The notes below the pieces were generated by a model. That model worked only from the letters and a program-made list of their open reading frames with translations, was not told the origin of the DNA and searched no databases. A stretch of 64,000 nt of DNA from Desulfomicrobium orale DSM 12838. GTDB taxonomy: Bacteria; Desulfobacterota; Desulfovibrionia; Desulfovibrionales; Desulfomicrobiaceae. The translations under genes were made by a program, and so were the position numbers. Shown here piece by piece: positions 37,858 to 46,623 of this stretch. The DNA lies in contig NZ_CP014230.1 of NCBI RefSeq assembly GCF_001553625.1, positions 2,232,001-2,296,000 of the forward strand, given 5' to 3'. Position 1 is the stretch's first letter; the number at the start of each line of letters is the position of its first letter.

Positions 37858-40239
37858 ATGCTTCGCGCTCTCCTCGTCATCCTTCTGCTTGCCCCGCTGT
37901 CGGTCCTGGCCGCGCCGCCCAACGTGCTGGTCCTGCATTCCTACCACCCCGGCCTGTCCTGGACCGACACCCTGAACGACGGCATCATCCGGACCTTTCA
38001 GGACGAAATGCCCGAAGCGCTGCTCTGGGTGGAATACCTGGACACCCGGCGCAACACCGATGCCACCTACCTGCCTCTCCAGGCGGCCCTGCTGCGCCAC
38101 AAGCTTTCGGGGAACGCCTTCAACCTGATCATCGCCACGGACAACGACGCCCTGGATTTCATCCTGCGCTACCGGGACTCCATTTTCCATTCCGCGCCGG
38201 TGGTCTTCTGCGGCGTCAACCACTTCCGGCAGGAGCAGCTCGGCGGCCAGCGCGGCATCACCGGCCTCTCCGAAAATCCGGCCTTTGCCGAGACCATGCG
38301 CACGGCGCTGAGCCTGCATCCGGACACCCGCGAATTCATCGTCATCGGCGGCGACAGGGCCATTACCGATCTGCTCACGGACCGGGCCATCCGCGGTCTG
38401 GAGAAGGATTTTCCCGGCATCCGCTTCACCTACTGGAATGATCTGGGCGCTCAGGAGCTGCGCGCACGCCTGAATGGCCTGGGGCCTGGACAGATCGTCT
38501 TCGTGCACGGCGTCATGCGCAACGAAGAAGGCGTACTGGTGGATTACCGCGGAAAAAACCGTTTTCTGGCTGCCCTGACCGGCGTGCCCATCTACGGGTT
38601 CTGGGATTTCGAGATGGGCACGGGCTGCGTGGGCGGCAAGATGATTCAGGGCCGGGATGAAGGACGGCGCACGGCCCTTCTGGCCATGCGCGTGCTCCGG
38701 GGCGAATCGCCGGACGGAATTGCCGTGGATCAGGACACGCCCGCCCGGTATATTTTCGACTTTCCCCAGCTCGAGCGTCTCGGCATCGATCCCGGCCTCC
38801 TGCCCGAAGGCAGCCTGATTCTGAACCAGGCCGCGCGGGTCTATCATATCGACAAGCGCTACATCTGGACGGCTCTGGCCGCCCTGGCCCTGCTTCTGGG
38901 CGTGGTGGCGCTTCTGACCACCTCCAACCGCCGCCGCCGGGAAGCCCAGGATGTGCTGCGCCGGCACAAGGAGCAGCTCGAAGACGCGGTCCGGGCCAGA
39001 ACCGAACACCTGCGTGCCGCCAACGACGAGCTCGAACGCGAGGTGCACGAGCGTATCCGCGCCGAGGGCGATCTCCGCAAGGCCCGCGCCCGGCTGGAAA
39101 TCGAGGTGGACCGCCGGACCACCGACCTGCGCTTTGAAATCGCCCAGCGCCGCCAGGCCGAGGCCCATATCCGCGACCGCGAGGCCAAGGCCAGAGCGCT
39201 CATCAACGCGCCCACGGAAACCCTGCTCCTCATGGACCAGCACGGCATCATCCTCGACATCAACGAGACCGGGGCCACACGCCTGGGCAGAAACCGCGAA
39301 TCCCTCATCGGCCAGAATCTGTACGCCCTCGTGGACAGCGCCCTGGCCGTGGCCCTGCGCCGTTCGGCAAAGCTGGCCTTTACCTCGGGCGAGGCCCAGT
39401 CCATCGAGGAGCACGGCCAGGATCGGGACCTGGATCTGCATCTCTACCCCGTTTTCGGCGACACCGCACAGGTGACCCGGGTGGCCGTGTTCATGGCCGA
39501 CGTGACGGAGCCCCGGCGCATGGCCCGGCAGATCGTGCTTCTGGACAAGATCAATTCCCTGGGCCGCGTGGCGGCGGGCATCGCCCATGAAATCAGAAAT
39601 CCGCTCACGGGCATCCACGGCTATCTCTACGCCATGGAGGAAATCTGCTCCGGCCTGTCCGACGCCGAATCCACCGGCGTGCTGCGGGCGACCATCGAAA
39701 AAATCCGCCGGGCCGCGGAAAAAATGGAGTCGGTCATCCGCCGCGTGCTGGACTTCTCCAAGCCCGGCATGCCCCGGCTCGAACTTCTGGACCCGACCCT
39801 GCCCGTTCAGGAAGCCATAAGCCTCATGGCCTCGACCCTGCGCAAGGCGGGCATCGCCATGGACACGCGCTTCGCCGCCGTCCCGCCCATCCAGGGAGAC
39901 CGCATGCAGCTGGAGCAGGCCGTCATCAACATTCTGGACAACGCTTCCCGTGCCCTGCGGCAGGTTCCGGGAGAAAAACGCGTCAGCCTCGCCGTCTGGC
40001 CGTCTCAGGACAGGGTGCTGCTGTCCATCGCGGACAATGGGCCGGGCATCCCGCCCAAAGACCGGGAGCGGATTTTCGATCCCTTCTACACCACGGCCTC
40101 CGACGGCACAGGCATCGGTCTGTCCATCGTGCAGCGTATCGTGGCCGACCACCGCGGCGTCATCCATGTCCGGGAAAGCCCGTCCGGCGGGGCGGAGTTC
40201 GTCCTGGAATTTCCCGCCTCCACCGGAGAACACGCATGA
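37858..40239 (+). CDS. Sensor histidine kinase with periplasmic ABC substrate-binding-like domain
   Basis: The protein is 793 residues from the ATG at 37858, chosen because it gives a signal peptide (LRALLVILLLAPLSVLA). The extracytoplasmic domain (about 20-320; NVLVLHSYHPGLSWTD) resembles ABC-type sugar-binding-like sensor domains. A transmembrane helix at about 345-365, a long coiled coil (about 370-450), a PAS domain, a HisKA box with His577 (AGIAHEIRNPLTGIHG) and an HATPase domain (DNASRAL, DNGPGIP, GTGIGLSIV) follow. It likely phosphorylates the response regulator whose gene overlaps by 4 nt. The ligand is unknown. Confidence 0.88.
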   Translation: MLRALLVILLLAPLSVLAAPPNVLVLHSYHPGLSWTDTLNDGIIRTFQDEMPEALLWVEYLDTRRNTDATYLPLQAALLRHKLSGNAFNLIIATDNDALDFILRYRDSIFHSAPVVFCGVNHFRQEQLGGQRGITGLSENPAFAETMRTALSLHPDTREFIVIGGDRAITDLLTDRAIRGLEKDFPGIRFTYWNDLGAQELRARLNGLGPGQIVFVHGVMRNEEGVLVDYRGKNRFLAALTGVPIYGFWDFEMGTGCVGGKMIQGRDEGRRTALLAMRVLRGESPDGIAVDQDTPARYIFDFPQLERLGIDPGLLPEGSLILNQAARVYHIDKRYIWTALAALALLLGVVALLTTSNRRRREAQDVLRRHKEQLEDAVRARTEHLRAANDELEREVHERIRAEGDLRKARARLEIEVDRRTTDLRFEIAQRRQAEAHIRDREAKARALINAPTETLLLMDQHGIILDINETGATRLGRNRESLIGQNLYALVDSALAVALRRSAKLAFTSGEAQSIEEHGQDRDLDLHLYPVFGDTAQVTRVAVFMADVTEPRRMARQIVLLDKINSLGRVAAGIAHEIRNPLTGIHGYLYAMEEICSGLSDAESTGVLRATIEKIRRAAEKMESVIRRVLDFSKPGMPRLELLDPTLPVQEAISLMASTLRKAGIAMDTRFAAVPPIQGDRMQLEQAVINILDNASRALRQVPGEKRVSLAVWPSQDRVLLSIADNGPGIPPKDRERIFDPFYTTASDGTGIGLSIVQRIVADHRGVIHVRESPSGGAEFVLEFPASTGEHA

Positions 40240-41585
40240 ACTACTCCCTGCTCATCATCGACGACGAAGAATCCATCCGCGACAGCCTGACCATGGCTCT
40301 GGGCCGGCAGTACGCCGTGACTTCCTGCGCCGGCGGCCGCGAAGCCCTGCGTCTTCTGCCGGAGCTGGCCCCGGACCTGGTGCTGCTGGACATCGGCCTG
40401 CCCGACATCAGCGGACTGGAAGTGCTGGACGGCATCCGGGGGCAGAACACGGCCGTCATCGTCATCACCGCCTTCGAGGATCTGGACACGGTCATCGCGG
40501 CCATGAAGCGCGGAGCCTTCGACTATCTGGTCAAGCCCCTGCGCATGGACGACCTGAAACGCTGTCTGGAACGGGCGGCCAGTTCCATCCGGCTGGCCAA
40601 GGAAATCCGTCAGTTGCAGGACGCGGCCCTGCGCGAGCAGGTCCCTTTCTTCGTGGCCGAGAGCGAGGCCCTGGCCGATGTGGTCCAGACCGTGGGCAAG
40701 GTCGCCGTCAGCCCGGACACGCCGGTGCTGATCGAAGGCGACACCGGCACGGGCAAGGAACTCATCGCCAGCGCCATCCATTACCGCAGCCCCAATTTCC
40801 AGGGGCCGCTGGTCACGGTGAACTGTGCGGCCATCCCGGCGGAGCTGATGGAAAGCGAACTGTTCGGGTACGCGCCGGGCGCTTTCAGCGGCGCGGGCAG
40901 AAAGGGCAAGACCGGGCTGGTGGAAAACGCGGCCGGAGGCAGCCTCTTTCTGGATGAAATCGGCGATCTTCCTCCGAGCGCCCAGGCCAAACTGCTCAGG
41001 TTTCTGCAGGACGGCGAATTCTACGCCTTGGGATCCACGGTCAAAAGCACGGTACGGACCAGAATTCTGGCCGCCACCAACCGGAATCTGGAAGAGATGG
41101 TCCGGGACGGGCTTTTCCGCCAGGACCTGTTCTACCGTCTGGCGGTGGTCCGCATCCGGCTGCCGTCCCTGACGCACCGCAAGAAGGACATCATCCCTCT
41201 GGCCCGGCTTTTCCTGCACCAGTTCGGAGAAAAGTTCGGCAAGAAGTTCAGCGGGCTGACGGAAAAAGCCCAGGCCGCGCTGCTTGGCCATTCCTGGTCC
41301 GGCAATGTGCGGGAACTGCGGAACATGATGGAGCGGGCCGCCCTGCTCTCCGGCGGCCCGGAACTGGATGTCGGGGATCTGGGCCTTCCGGAGCCCCCGC
41401 CTTCCGCCGCGAAAGCGGAACTGCCCCCGGCCGGAGTGGATTTGCCGATCCTGCTTCAGAATCTGGAGCGGAACTATTACGAGCGGGCTTTGAGTCTCAG
41501 CGGAGGCAATGAATCCCAGGCCGCGCGGCTGCTTAACGTCTCCAGAGACACTTTCCGCTACCGGCGGGGCAAGCTGAACGTGTGA
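40236..41585 (+). CDS. Sigma54-dependent response regulator (NtrC family)
   Basis: This 449-residue protein has a receiver domain (phosphoacceptor Asp52 in LLDIGLPDISG, Lys in VKPLR), an AAA+ domain with Walker A GDTGTGKE, loop GAFSGA at 215-220 and Walker B LFLDEIGDLP, and a C-terminal Fis-type HTH (NESQAARLLNVSRDTFRYR). The AAA+ loop normally reads GAFTGA; here Thr is Ser. It is translationally coupled to the kinase (4-nt overlap). It should activate sigma54 promoters, target unknown; no -24/-12 site was noted next to it. Confidence 0.92.
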   Translation: MNYSLLIIDDEESIRDSLTMALGRQYAVTSCAGGREALRLLPELAPDLVLLDIGLPDISGLEVLDGIRGQNTAVIVITAFEDLDTVIAAMKRGAFDYLVKPLRMDDLKRCLERAASSIRLAKEIRQLQDAALREQVPFFVAESEALADVVQTVGKVAVSPDTPVLIEGDTGTGKELIASAIHYRSPNFQGPLVTVNCAAIPAELMESELFGYAPGAFSGAGRKGKTGLVENAAGGSLFLDEIGDLPPSAQAKLLRFLQDGEFYALGSTVKSTVRTRILAATNRNLEEMVRDGLFRQDLFYRLAVVRIRLPSLTHRKKDIIPLARLFLHQFGEKFGKKFSGLTEKAQAALLGHSWSGNVRELRNMMERAALLSGGPELDVGDLGLPEPPPSAAKAELPPAGVDLPILLQNLERNYYERALSLSGGNESQAARLLNVSRDTFRYRRGKLNV

Positions 41586-41586
41586 A

Positions 41587-41601
41587 GCGGCCGGAGGCCG
41601 C
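41587..41601. terminator. Short hairpin between convergent genes
   Basis: GCGGCC and GGCCGC form a 6-bp stem around GGA, between the convergent response regulator and the next minus-strand gene. There is no U-tract. Confidence 0.35.
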
Positions 41602-41624
41602 CCGCCGCTGCATACCCGCGCGGG

Positions 41625-42290
41625 TTATTCCTCCGGCTCCTGACGGATCATGCGGATGAGTTCGGCCATGTTCTCCACCTCGGTCACCTTCCAGAAGCCT
41701 TCGGGCTGGGCCTTCAGACGCAGAAGCAGCGGATAGGACCGCTCATTGCCGAAATCGTACAGCCGCGCCGTGGCTTTCGCCTCCTCCCGGTTTCGCTGCA
41801 CGCGTATGGAGCGCAGTTCCTTGCGGGCCGTGGAAACATCGGTAAACAGGGCCGAAAAAAGCCCGCCGTCGGGCAGGTCGGTCCGGTTTACCGGCCGTCC
41901 GGAAAAGTTTCCGGAAGCCACATTGCGAAGCACGAACTTGCGGGCCTCCTCGGCCAGCAGAAGCTTCACGGGCTGGGCGCCCTGCTCCGAATCCCCGCCC
42001 TCCAGACTCATGGCCAGCATTTCCAGCAGCGGATCACCTTCGCCGCCCGGAGGCCGGGCTTTGAAATCCCGCACAAACAGGTCCACGCCTCTGGCCGAAA
42101 TACCGCGCATATCCACATATTTCTCAAGCAGTACCGGATCGTTACCGTCCACGGCCCGCTGTATTCCGGCCAGGGCCTCCTCCGGCGTTTCCATAGCCGC
42201 GGTGGGAGAGGATCCGAAAAACAGGAGCATCGCCATACACGCAAAAACTTTTCCCATCGGCTTGCTCAGGCCCGGCAGTGTCATCATCAT
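41625..42290 (-). CDS. Exported protein of unknown function (DUF2939-like)
   Basis: The protein is 221 residues from the ATG at 42290 (first of three tandem Met codons), chosen because a signal-peptide-like stretch (GKVFACMAMLLFFGSSPTAAM) then begins near residue 13; GTGAGAG lies upstream. The mature part starts TPEEALAGIQRAVDGNDPVL and has a C-terminal RSYPLLLRLKAQPEGFWKVT. The pattern of a short helical repeat on a residue pair, then a strand-rich end with FWKV, resembles DUF2939 proteins, but the match is by memory and not certain. It probably acts in the periplasm. Confidence 0.65.
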   Translation of the reverse strand: MMMTLPGLSKPMGKVFACMAMLLFFGSSPTAAMETPEEALAGIQRAVDGNDPVLLEKYVDMRGISARGVDLFVRDFKARPPGGEGDPLLEMLAMSLEGGDSEQGAQPVKLLLAEEARKFVLRNVASGNFSGRPVNRTDLPDGGLFSALFTDVSTARKELRSIRVQRNREEAKATARLYDFGNERSYPLLLRLKAQPEGFWKVTEVENMAELIRMIRQEPEE

Positions 42291-42493
42291 TATTCTCTCA
42301 CTTGCAGCGTCGTATCCTGTGCGGCACACAGACCGGGATTTCTCCCAAAAATCCGGAAACAGCAACGGTAAAAATACGGCGCTGTTTCCGGCTGTGGTGC
42401 ATCCGGGCTTATTTTTTGGGAAAAAGCGCGAATGGTACAATCAAAAAAACGGGAAGATTTCTCTTCCCATTTCTGTGAGCCGGAAGCCGCCGG

Positions 42494-42874
42494 TCAGCGC
42501 ACGGTGTAGCCCATGGATTCCATGCCGTTACCCGTCATGGCGAAGCCCGTCAGCTTCTTGGAGCCCGTATAGGGCTCGACGATGACGAAGCAGTGCTTGT
42601 TCGGATCAGGATCCGTCGGGCCGACACGGTCAACGCCAGCGGTCTCTCTGGCCAGATTATCGACCAGATTCACATACATGCCCCTGGCTGAGACCGTGAT
42701 AGACATTACCGCAGCGCCGCCAGCCTCGTCCACCACAGCGATCATGGCGTCCACGGGCTCTTTCCCCGTATTTATGACTTTCATGTCATCGACGCGTGGA
42801 ATGCCGTGTGAAAGTGGAAAGAACGGCTTGATACGTTCCAGTTGTTCGGCGGAAAGGTAGAAAATCTGGCTCAT
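42494..42874 (-). CDS. Chimeric ORF: IS5-type transposase N-terminus fused to an unknown domain
   Basis: This 126-residue frame starts at the ATG at 42874 with a strong AAAGGAGG. Residues 1-30 (LSAEQLERIKPFFPLSHGIP and PRVDD) match the N-terminus of IS5/IS1182-like transposases. From residue 31 (MKVINTGKEPVDAMIAV, at 42784) the sequence changes to an unrelated domain with SARGMYVNLVDNLARETAG and GSKKLTGFAMTGN. This looks like an element that broke and supplied the ribosome-binding site and start to a downstream gene, or a gene whose true start is the internal Met at 42784. The second domain is not recognised. Confidence 0.55.
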   Translation of the reverse strand: MSQIFYLSAEQLERIKPFFPLSHGIPRVDDMKVINTGKEPVDAMIAVVDEAGGAAVMSITVSARGMYVNLVDNLARETAGVDRVGPTDPDPNKHCFVIVEPYTGSKKLTGFAMTGNGMESMGYTVR

Positions 42875-43255
42875 TGCATCCTCCTTTGAGCACAATTAAC
42901 CAACTTGCCTCATTTTTACAATTAATGAGGCCTGAATCGAGTCAACGTCTGTGTGCATTTGTGTTCTGTGCCGAATCGTTTCTACTATTCTATCAAATTG
43001 ATTTCCGGCATCTCCATGATAAGACTTCTGCGAGTATACCACTATGACCTTGCCCATAATAAACATGTTGCCGAAATTTATTTAGATAAACCTAATATAT
43101 TGACATTCCTTAGCAGGAGATAATAGAGAATTAGAAATAACTAATTATAATTCGGAAATACTGTATGTAAAAATTAAAAATTCCATATATTTCAATATAT
43201 TATATTGAAATCATGGGTGTTAAAAATCACAGCAACATTTTTCGGAGAAAATGTA
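42875..43255. other. AT-rich intergenic region at the edge of the accessory island
   Basis: About 380 bp become sharply AT-rich to the right. It holds an 8-bp inverted repeat (42907-42931), a consensus TTGACA (43100-43105) and the word GATAATAGAGA (43119-43129) that reappears inverted before the precursor gene. No gene was found. Confidence 0.5.
42907..42931. repeat. Inverted repeat GCCTCATT/AATGAGGC
   Basis: A perfect 8-bp stem with a 9-nt loop lies upstream of the chimeric ORF. It could be an operator, terminator or residual IS end. Confidence 0.4.
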
Positions 43256-44125
43256 ATGAATACATGCTTAAGTAAAAATGAAGTCTATTTTATGGAAGGA
43301 ATAGAAATTTCTTACATAAAAATATTACAAAAAGAGCTTATTGAAAATAAATCATCTATATTTTTTCCATGCTCTGAAAAAAATATATCTTTTTTATTTT
43401 TTTTATCAGGACAAGGAATGCTTAAAATAAATGCATTCGGAGGAATGAATAAGTATAAAATTTCATCCAATTATTACATAACTGTTCCTCCATGTAATGA
43501 TATACTGGAATATATAGCTAAAAAAAATACGGACATACTTAAATTTGACGTATCTCCTTTTTTTATTTTCAATAAGATAAAAAAAATCAGCGAAATAGAA
43601 GTTATTCCATATTTTTTTAAGATTTTCAAAAATTTAAAAAGAACTATATTAGTAAAAAATATAGAAGAAGATATCATTCCAATACTTTACCAAATAATAA
43701 ATTCCACAATTTCAAACAATCTTTATCGTCTCGGTTCTTCTATAAAAGTTCTGATGTATATTTTTCATGGAATTTATAAAAATAATAAAATTTCATCTAT
43801 CGATATACAGCGTATTGAAAACGTGAAAAAGATTCTCAGAAAAAATATTGAATCCCCTCCAACTTTTCATGCACTTGCCGCAGAAGCGAAAATGGATCTT
43901 GTCAGATTCACAAAATCATTCCGAATGGTTACAGGCACAACACCATACGGCTATCTTCGTATCAAACGTCTGGAACATGCTATGTATCTGTTGAGTGAAA
44001 AAAAAATGAGTGTCACGGATGCAACATATGCAGTAGGATACAGCAACCCAAGTTATTTTGCTAAAATTTTTTATGAACATTACAAAATAATGCCATCAGA
44101 CGTAAGATTATCACCTGATATGTAA
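43256..44125 (+). CDS. AraC-family transcriptional regulator 1
   Basis: The protein is 289 residues from the ATG at 43256 (GGAG 8 nt upstream; a TTG at 43205 is less likely). The N-terminal ~190 residues are very rich in Ile, Lys, Asn and Phe and likely bind a ligand. The C-terminal ~100 residues form the AraC double HTH: FHALAAEAKMDLVRFTKSFR, then MYLLSEKKMSVTDATYAVGY and NPSYFAKIF. Its GC content is roughly 30%, far below the core genome. It is 9 nt upstream of a second AraC gene and just before the RiPP cluster, so it probably controls it. Confidence 0.87.
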   Translation: MNTCLSKNEVYFMEGIEISYIKILQKELIENKSSIFFPCSEKNISFLFFLSGQGMLKINAFGGMNKYKISSNYYITVPPCNDILEYIAKKNTDILKFDVSPFFIFNKIKKISEIEVIPYFFKIFKNLKRTILVKNIEEDIIPILYQIINSTISNNLYRLGSSIKVLMYIFHGIYKNNKISSIDIQRIENVKKILRKNIESPPTFHALAAEAKMDLVRFTKSFRMVTGTTPYGYLRIKRLEHAMYLLSEKKMSVTDATYAVGYSNPSYFAKIFYEHYKIMPSDVRLSPDM

Positions 44126-44134
44126 ATATAGGCT

Positions 44135-45067
44135 ATGAGAATATACTTTAATTTAGATAAATACTGTAATAATAAAACTAGTCATTCATGCCAAGTAATA
44201 TATAAATCAAAAGAAATAGATATTTTTTATCATGAAAACTTATTGTCTGACTATTTTTTTCCTTCATCAGCAGAAAAAAAATCAATTTTTTTTGTATTCA
44301 TAATTTCTGGATCATATAAAATATCTATCAATAATATAAAAGCCAGAAATTATATTTACAAAATGCAATATTTATGTATAGACTCTGAAATGTCTGAAAT
44401 AAAAACAACACGTTTATTCTCAAAAAATATAAAACTTATTGAGATAATTATAAAATCAGAACACATTTATGCAAACTTTATAAAATACAAACAGGATAAA
44501 AAATCATTATATGAGGAAAGGATAAATAGTATATTTGAACAATATATAGGAGAAATTACGCCAATTATGCAGTTATCATTGTATCAAATCCTGACGTTTG
44601 ATGACAAACATCCTCTTAAAAACTTTTTCTATACATGTGAGACACTCAAATTACTTTCCTGTCATGCAGAAAAATTGGCGTATCTTTATTCCATGAAACA
44701 AACAAAACCTTCCAGGCATCTTTATACAATCCTGAAAGCACAGAATATTCTGGAATCCAATCTGAACAATCCCCCTGCCCTGCCTGAATTATCCCAGGAA
44801 GTCGGCCTCAGCATCCCGCATTTCAAACGCGTCTTTCAGCAGATATCCGGGATGACACCTCATGCCTTCCTCATGCAAAAGCGGATGGAATTTGCACTCG
44901 CCCTGCTGGCCGATACTCCCAGAAACATAGGCAAAATCGCCGAGATGGTCGGCTATAAAAGCAAGAGCCACTTCACCAAAACCTTTGCCGCATATTTCGG
45001 CGTCCATCCTTCTCTGTTGCGAGGCAGGCGCTCACCTGACGCATCCGGCCGTAAAAAATCATCCTGA
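44135..45067 (+). CDS. AraC-family transcriptional regulator 2
   Basis: This 310-residue protein has a weak N-terminal sensor region rich in Lys, Ile and Ser, and a well-conserved C-terminal AraC DNA-binding region (LPELSQEVGLSIPHFKRVFQ, FALALLADTPRNIGKIAEMV, KSHFTKTFAAYFGVHPSLLR). The GC content rises in the last third, as if a conserved domain is joined to a faster-evolving part. It is paralogous in layout to regulator 1 and lies 450 nt upstream of the peptide precursor. Two AraC genes in tandem suggest peptide- or metabolite-responsive control. Confidence 0.87.
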   Translation: MRIYFNLDKYCNNKTSHSCQVIYKSKEIDIFYHENLLSDYFFPSSAEKKSIFFVFIISGSYKISINNIKARNYIYKMQYLCIDSEMSEIKTTRLFSKNIKLIEIIIKSEHIYANFIKYKQDKKSLYEERINSIFEQYIGEITPIMQLSLYQILTFDDKHPLKNFFYTCETLKLLSCHAEKLAYLYSMKQTKPSRHLYTILKAQNILESNLNNPPALPELSQEVGLSIPHFKRVFQQISGMTPHAFLMQKRMEFALALLADTPRNIGKIAEMVGYKSKSHFTKTFAAYFGVHPSLLRGRRSPDASGRKKSS

Positions 45068-45271
45068 AATTCGCAGCCAGCTCCGAACTTATATCCGCTC
45101 CATGAGAATTGCCGAAACATTTTGCAATCCAACAATACTTTTCTTTGTCCCGGCCCCATCCCTTCGGGCCATTCCGACTATATCCATGACTGAAATAATT
45201 AGCCTCTACAAATTTTTTATAACTTCTGAACGCTCCTGCTTTTTTACAGCCTCAGACAGACACGACAAAAT

Positions 45272-45302
45272 TTGACATAAATCGTCAATAACTCTCTATT
45301 AT
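45272..45302 (+). promoter_or_regulatory. Candidate promoter of the RiPP precursor gene
   Basis: Consensus TTGACA and a TATTAT box lie 19 bp apart, long for sigma70 and therefore likely to need an activator. An AraC-type activator encoded next door would suit this. Confidence 0.45.
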
Positions 45303-45303
45303 C
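45293..45303 (-). repeat. 11-mer shared in inverted orientation with the AraC upstream region
   Basis: TCTCTATTATC here is the exact reverse complement of GATAATAGAGA at 43119-43129, upstream of AraC 1. It overlaps the proposed -10 box. Confidence 0.35.
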
Positions 45304-45517
45304 CCACATAGTTTGTTATGTTTTTGCAGACATCTTGCCATGCCTTCATCACCCTTAACCCAGCCGGTTTTGAGCTTATTTCGTTAAAGAAAAAACTAAA
45401 TTGTTAGCCATGACAAAAACAATGAGACATAGATCACATCGAAGACTGCGGAATCACGCAGCACTTCTATCCGGCACGTTTCAGCAGACTATACGGTTTT
45501 ATAAGGAGGTGATTGGG

Positions 45518-45625
45518 ATGACGAAAGAGCAGATGATAGAGGATTTCGAGCTCATCGAACTGGAAGAAGTCGAAGACCTGAGCGTTCCGCTGCATGGCAA
45601 CAACTCCAATGTTGGTACTGATTAG
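45518..45625 (+). CDS. Candidate RiPP (TOMM-type) precursor peptide, 35 aa
   Basis: The ATG at 45518 follows AAGGAGGTGAT (45503-45513), an almost perfect complement of the 16S 3' end, with 8 nt spacing. The product is 35 residues: an acidic leader-like part (nine Glu/Asp in the first 21 residues, including FELIELEEVEDL) and a neutral polar tail SVPLHGNNSNVGTD. There is no cysteine; Ser22, Ser30 and Thr34 are the only heterocyclisable residues in the tail. It is directly upstream of SagB, E1-like and YcaO genes in the same direction. A role as substrate of those enzymes is inferred from position, size and leader composition. Confidence 0.8.
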   Translation: MTKEQMIEDFELIELEEVEDLSVPLHGNNSNVGTD

Positions 45626-45717
45626 AAAGTTATTTTGCACTATAGCTGTTTATTGAGTACCGTAAATTCACAACAATTTAACCTGAAGCGTGCCGATAAT
45701 ATTACAGGCGGTAAATA

Positions 45718-46623
45718 ATGATTCAAACACGAAATATCTATAAATCCAAATTTTTTGTACTGGATCGGAATCTGAAATTTTATCACAGCTCATGCTGTAT
45801 TTCCAGTGAGATATATCACGAAAACACCAAAATTTTTCCTTACGAAATGCGCCCATGGCTCTACCTCCCCAAGCCATCAACACTGGAATATATGAGTCTG
45901 AAAGCATTTTATGAGCGCAGTTCTCAAAGCTACAAAATATATCCATCCCTCCCACAGATTTCACTGCATCATGAAGAAAGCCAGGTACAAAAGACTGACT
46001 TATGGGAAGTTATGCGTACAAGGCGTTCTGAACGTGATTATGATGCAGTGTCCTTGCCTATGCAGGATATAAGCAGACTGCTCTTCTACGCATACGGCGA
46101 AACCGGCAGCCTGGATACAGGGAGCTATATTGTACGGCTCAGATCTATTCCTTCTGCCGGAGCCCTTTACCCTCTGGATATTTATGTTTTGGCCTGCACG
46201 GTAAAGAGTCTGGAATCCGGCCTCTATCATTATAATGTGCGCGACCATGCTCTGGAAGAGTTGAAGCAGGGAGATTTCCTGCAATCAATCATTCCGCTTA
46301 TACAAAACAGCAACAATTTCTGGCTGAAGCAAGCGGGACTTATTCTGTTTGTCACCGCTACCTTCAGACGCAATCAGATGAAGTACGGAGAAAGAGGCTA
46401 CCGCGGAGTATTGCTGGACGCGGGGCATCTGGCCCAGAATATCCAACTTGCGGCAACGGGTCTGGGGCTTGGGGCTTGCGTGCTCATGGGCTGCATGGAT
46501 GATCCGGTCAATGATTTTCTGGGTGTCGACGGTGTGGAAGAATCCGTCCTGTATGCGATCAGCATCGGCCGGCCGGCCCGGCAACACCAAAAGAATACTG
46601 AAGAAGACGGAGGACTATCGTGA
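45718..46623 (+). CDS. SagB-type (ThcOx family) FMN dehydrogenase
   Basis: This 301-residue nitroreductase-fold enzyme has RRSERDYDAVSLPMQDISRL near residue 102, SIPSAGALYPLDIYVL near 141 and a long C-terminal flavin-binding part (YRGVLLDAGHLAQNIQLAAT). SagB/McbC-type enzymes oxidise thiazolines or oxazolines to thiazoles or oxazoles. The first ~95 residues are a poorly conserved extension, often seen in SagB. The gene follows the precursor by 92 nt and overlaps the E1-like gene by 4 nt. Confidence 0.88.
   Translation: MIQTRNIYKSKFFVLDRNLKFYHSSCCISSEIYHENTKIFPYEMRPWLYLPKPSTLEYMSLKAFYERSSQSYKIYPSLPQISLHHEESQVQKTDLWEVMRTRRSERDYDAVSLPMQDISRLLFYAYGETGSLDTGSYIVRLRSIPSAGALYPLDIYVLACTVKSLESGLYHYNVRDHALEELKQGDFLQSIIPLIQNSNNFWLKQAGLILFVTATFRRNQMKYGERGYRGVLLDAGHLAQNIQLAATGLGLGACVLMGCMDDPVNDFLGVDGVEESVLYAISIGRPARQHQKNTEEDGGLS

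Larger units (their letters stand above)
45068..45517 (+). other. Long leader/promoter region of the RiPP operon
   Basis: This 450-bp stretch separates AraC 2 from the precursor gene. It contains TTGACA at 45272-45277 and TATTAT at 45297-45302 (19 bp apart). The in-frame upstream extension of the precursor frame (from 45401) lacks a ribosome-binding site, so I treat it as untranslated leader. No second precursor was found. Confidence 0.5.

Noticed and set aside
37804..40233. 809-codon open frame on the minus strand
   Set aside because: It is antisense to the histidine kinase whose domains are intact. The long frame arises from high GC3; its translation is Gly/His/Asp-rich without domains.
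45401..45517. N-terminal extension of the RiPP precursor to a 74-residue protein
   Set aside because: The upstream starts lack a ribosome-binding site, whereas 45518 has a near-perfect one; the extension is basic and unlike a leader.
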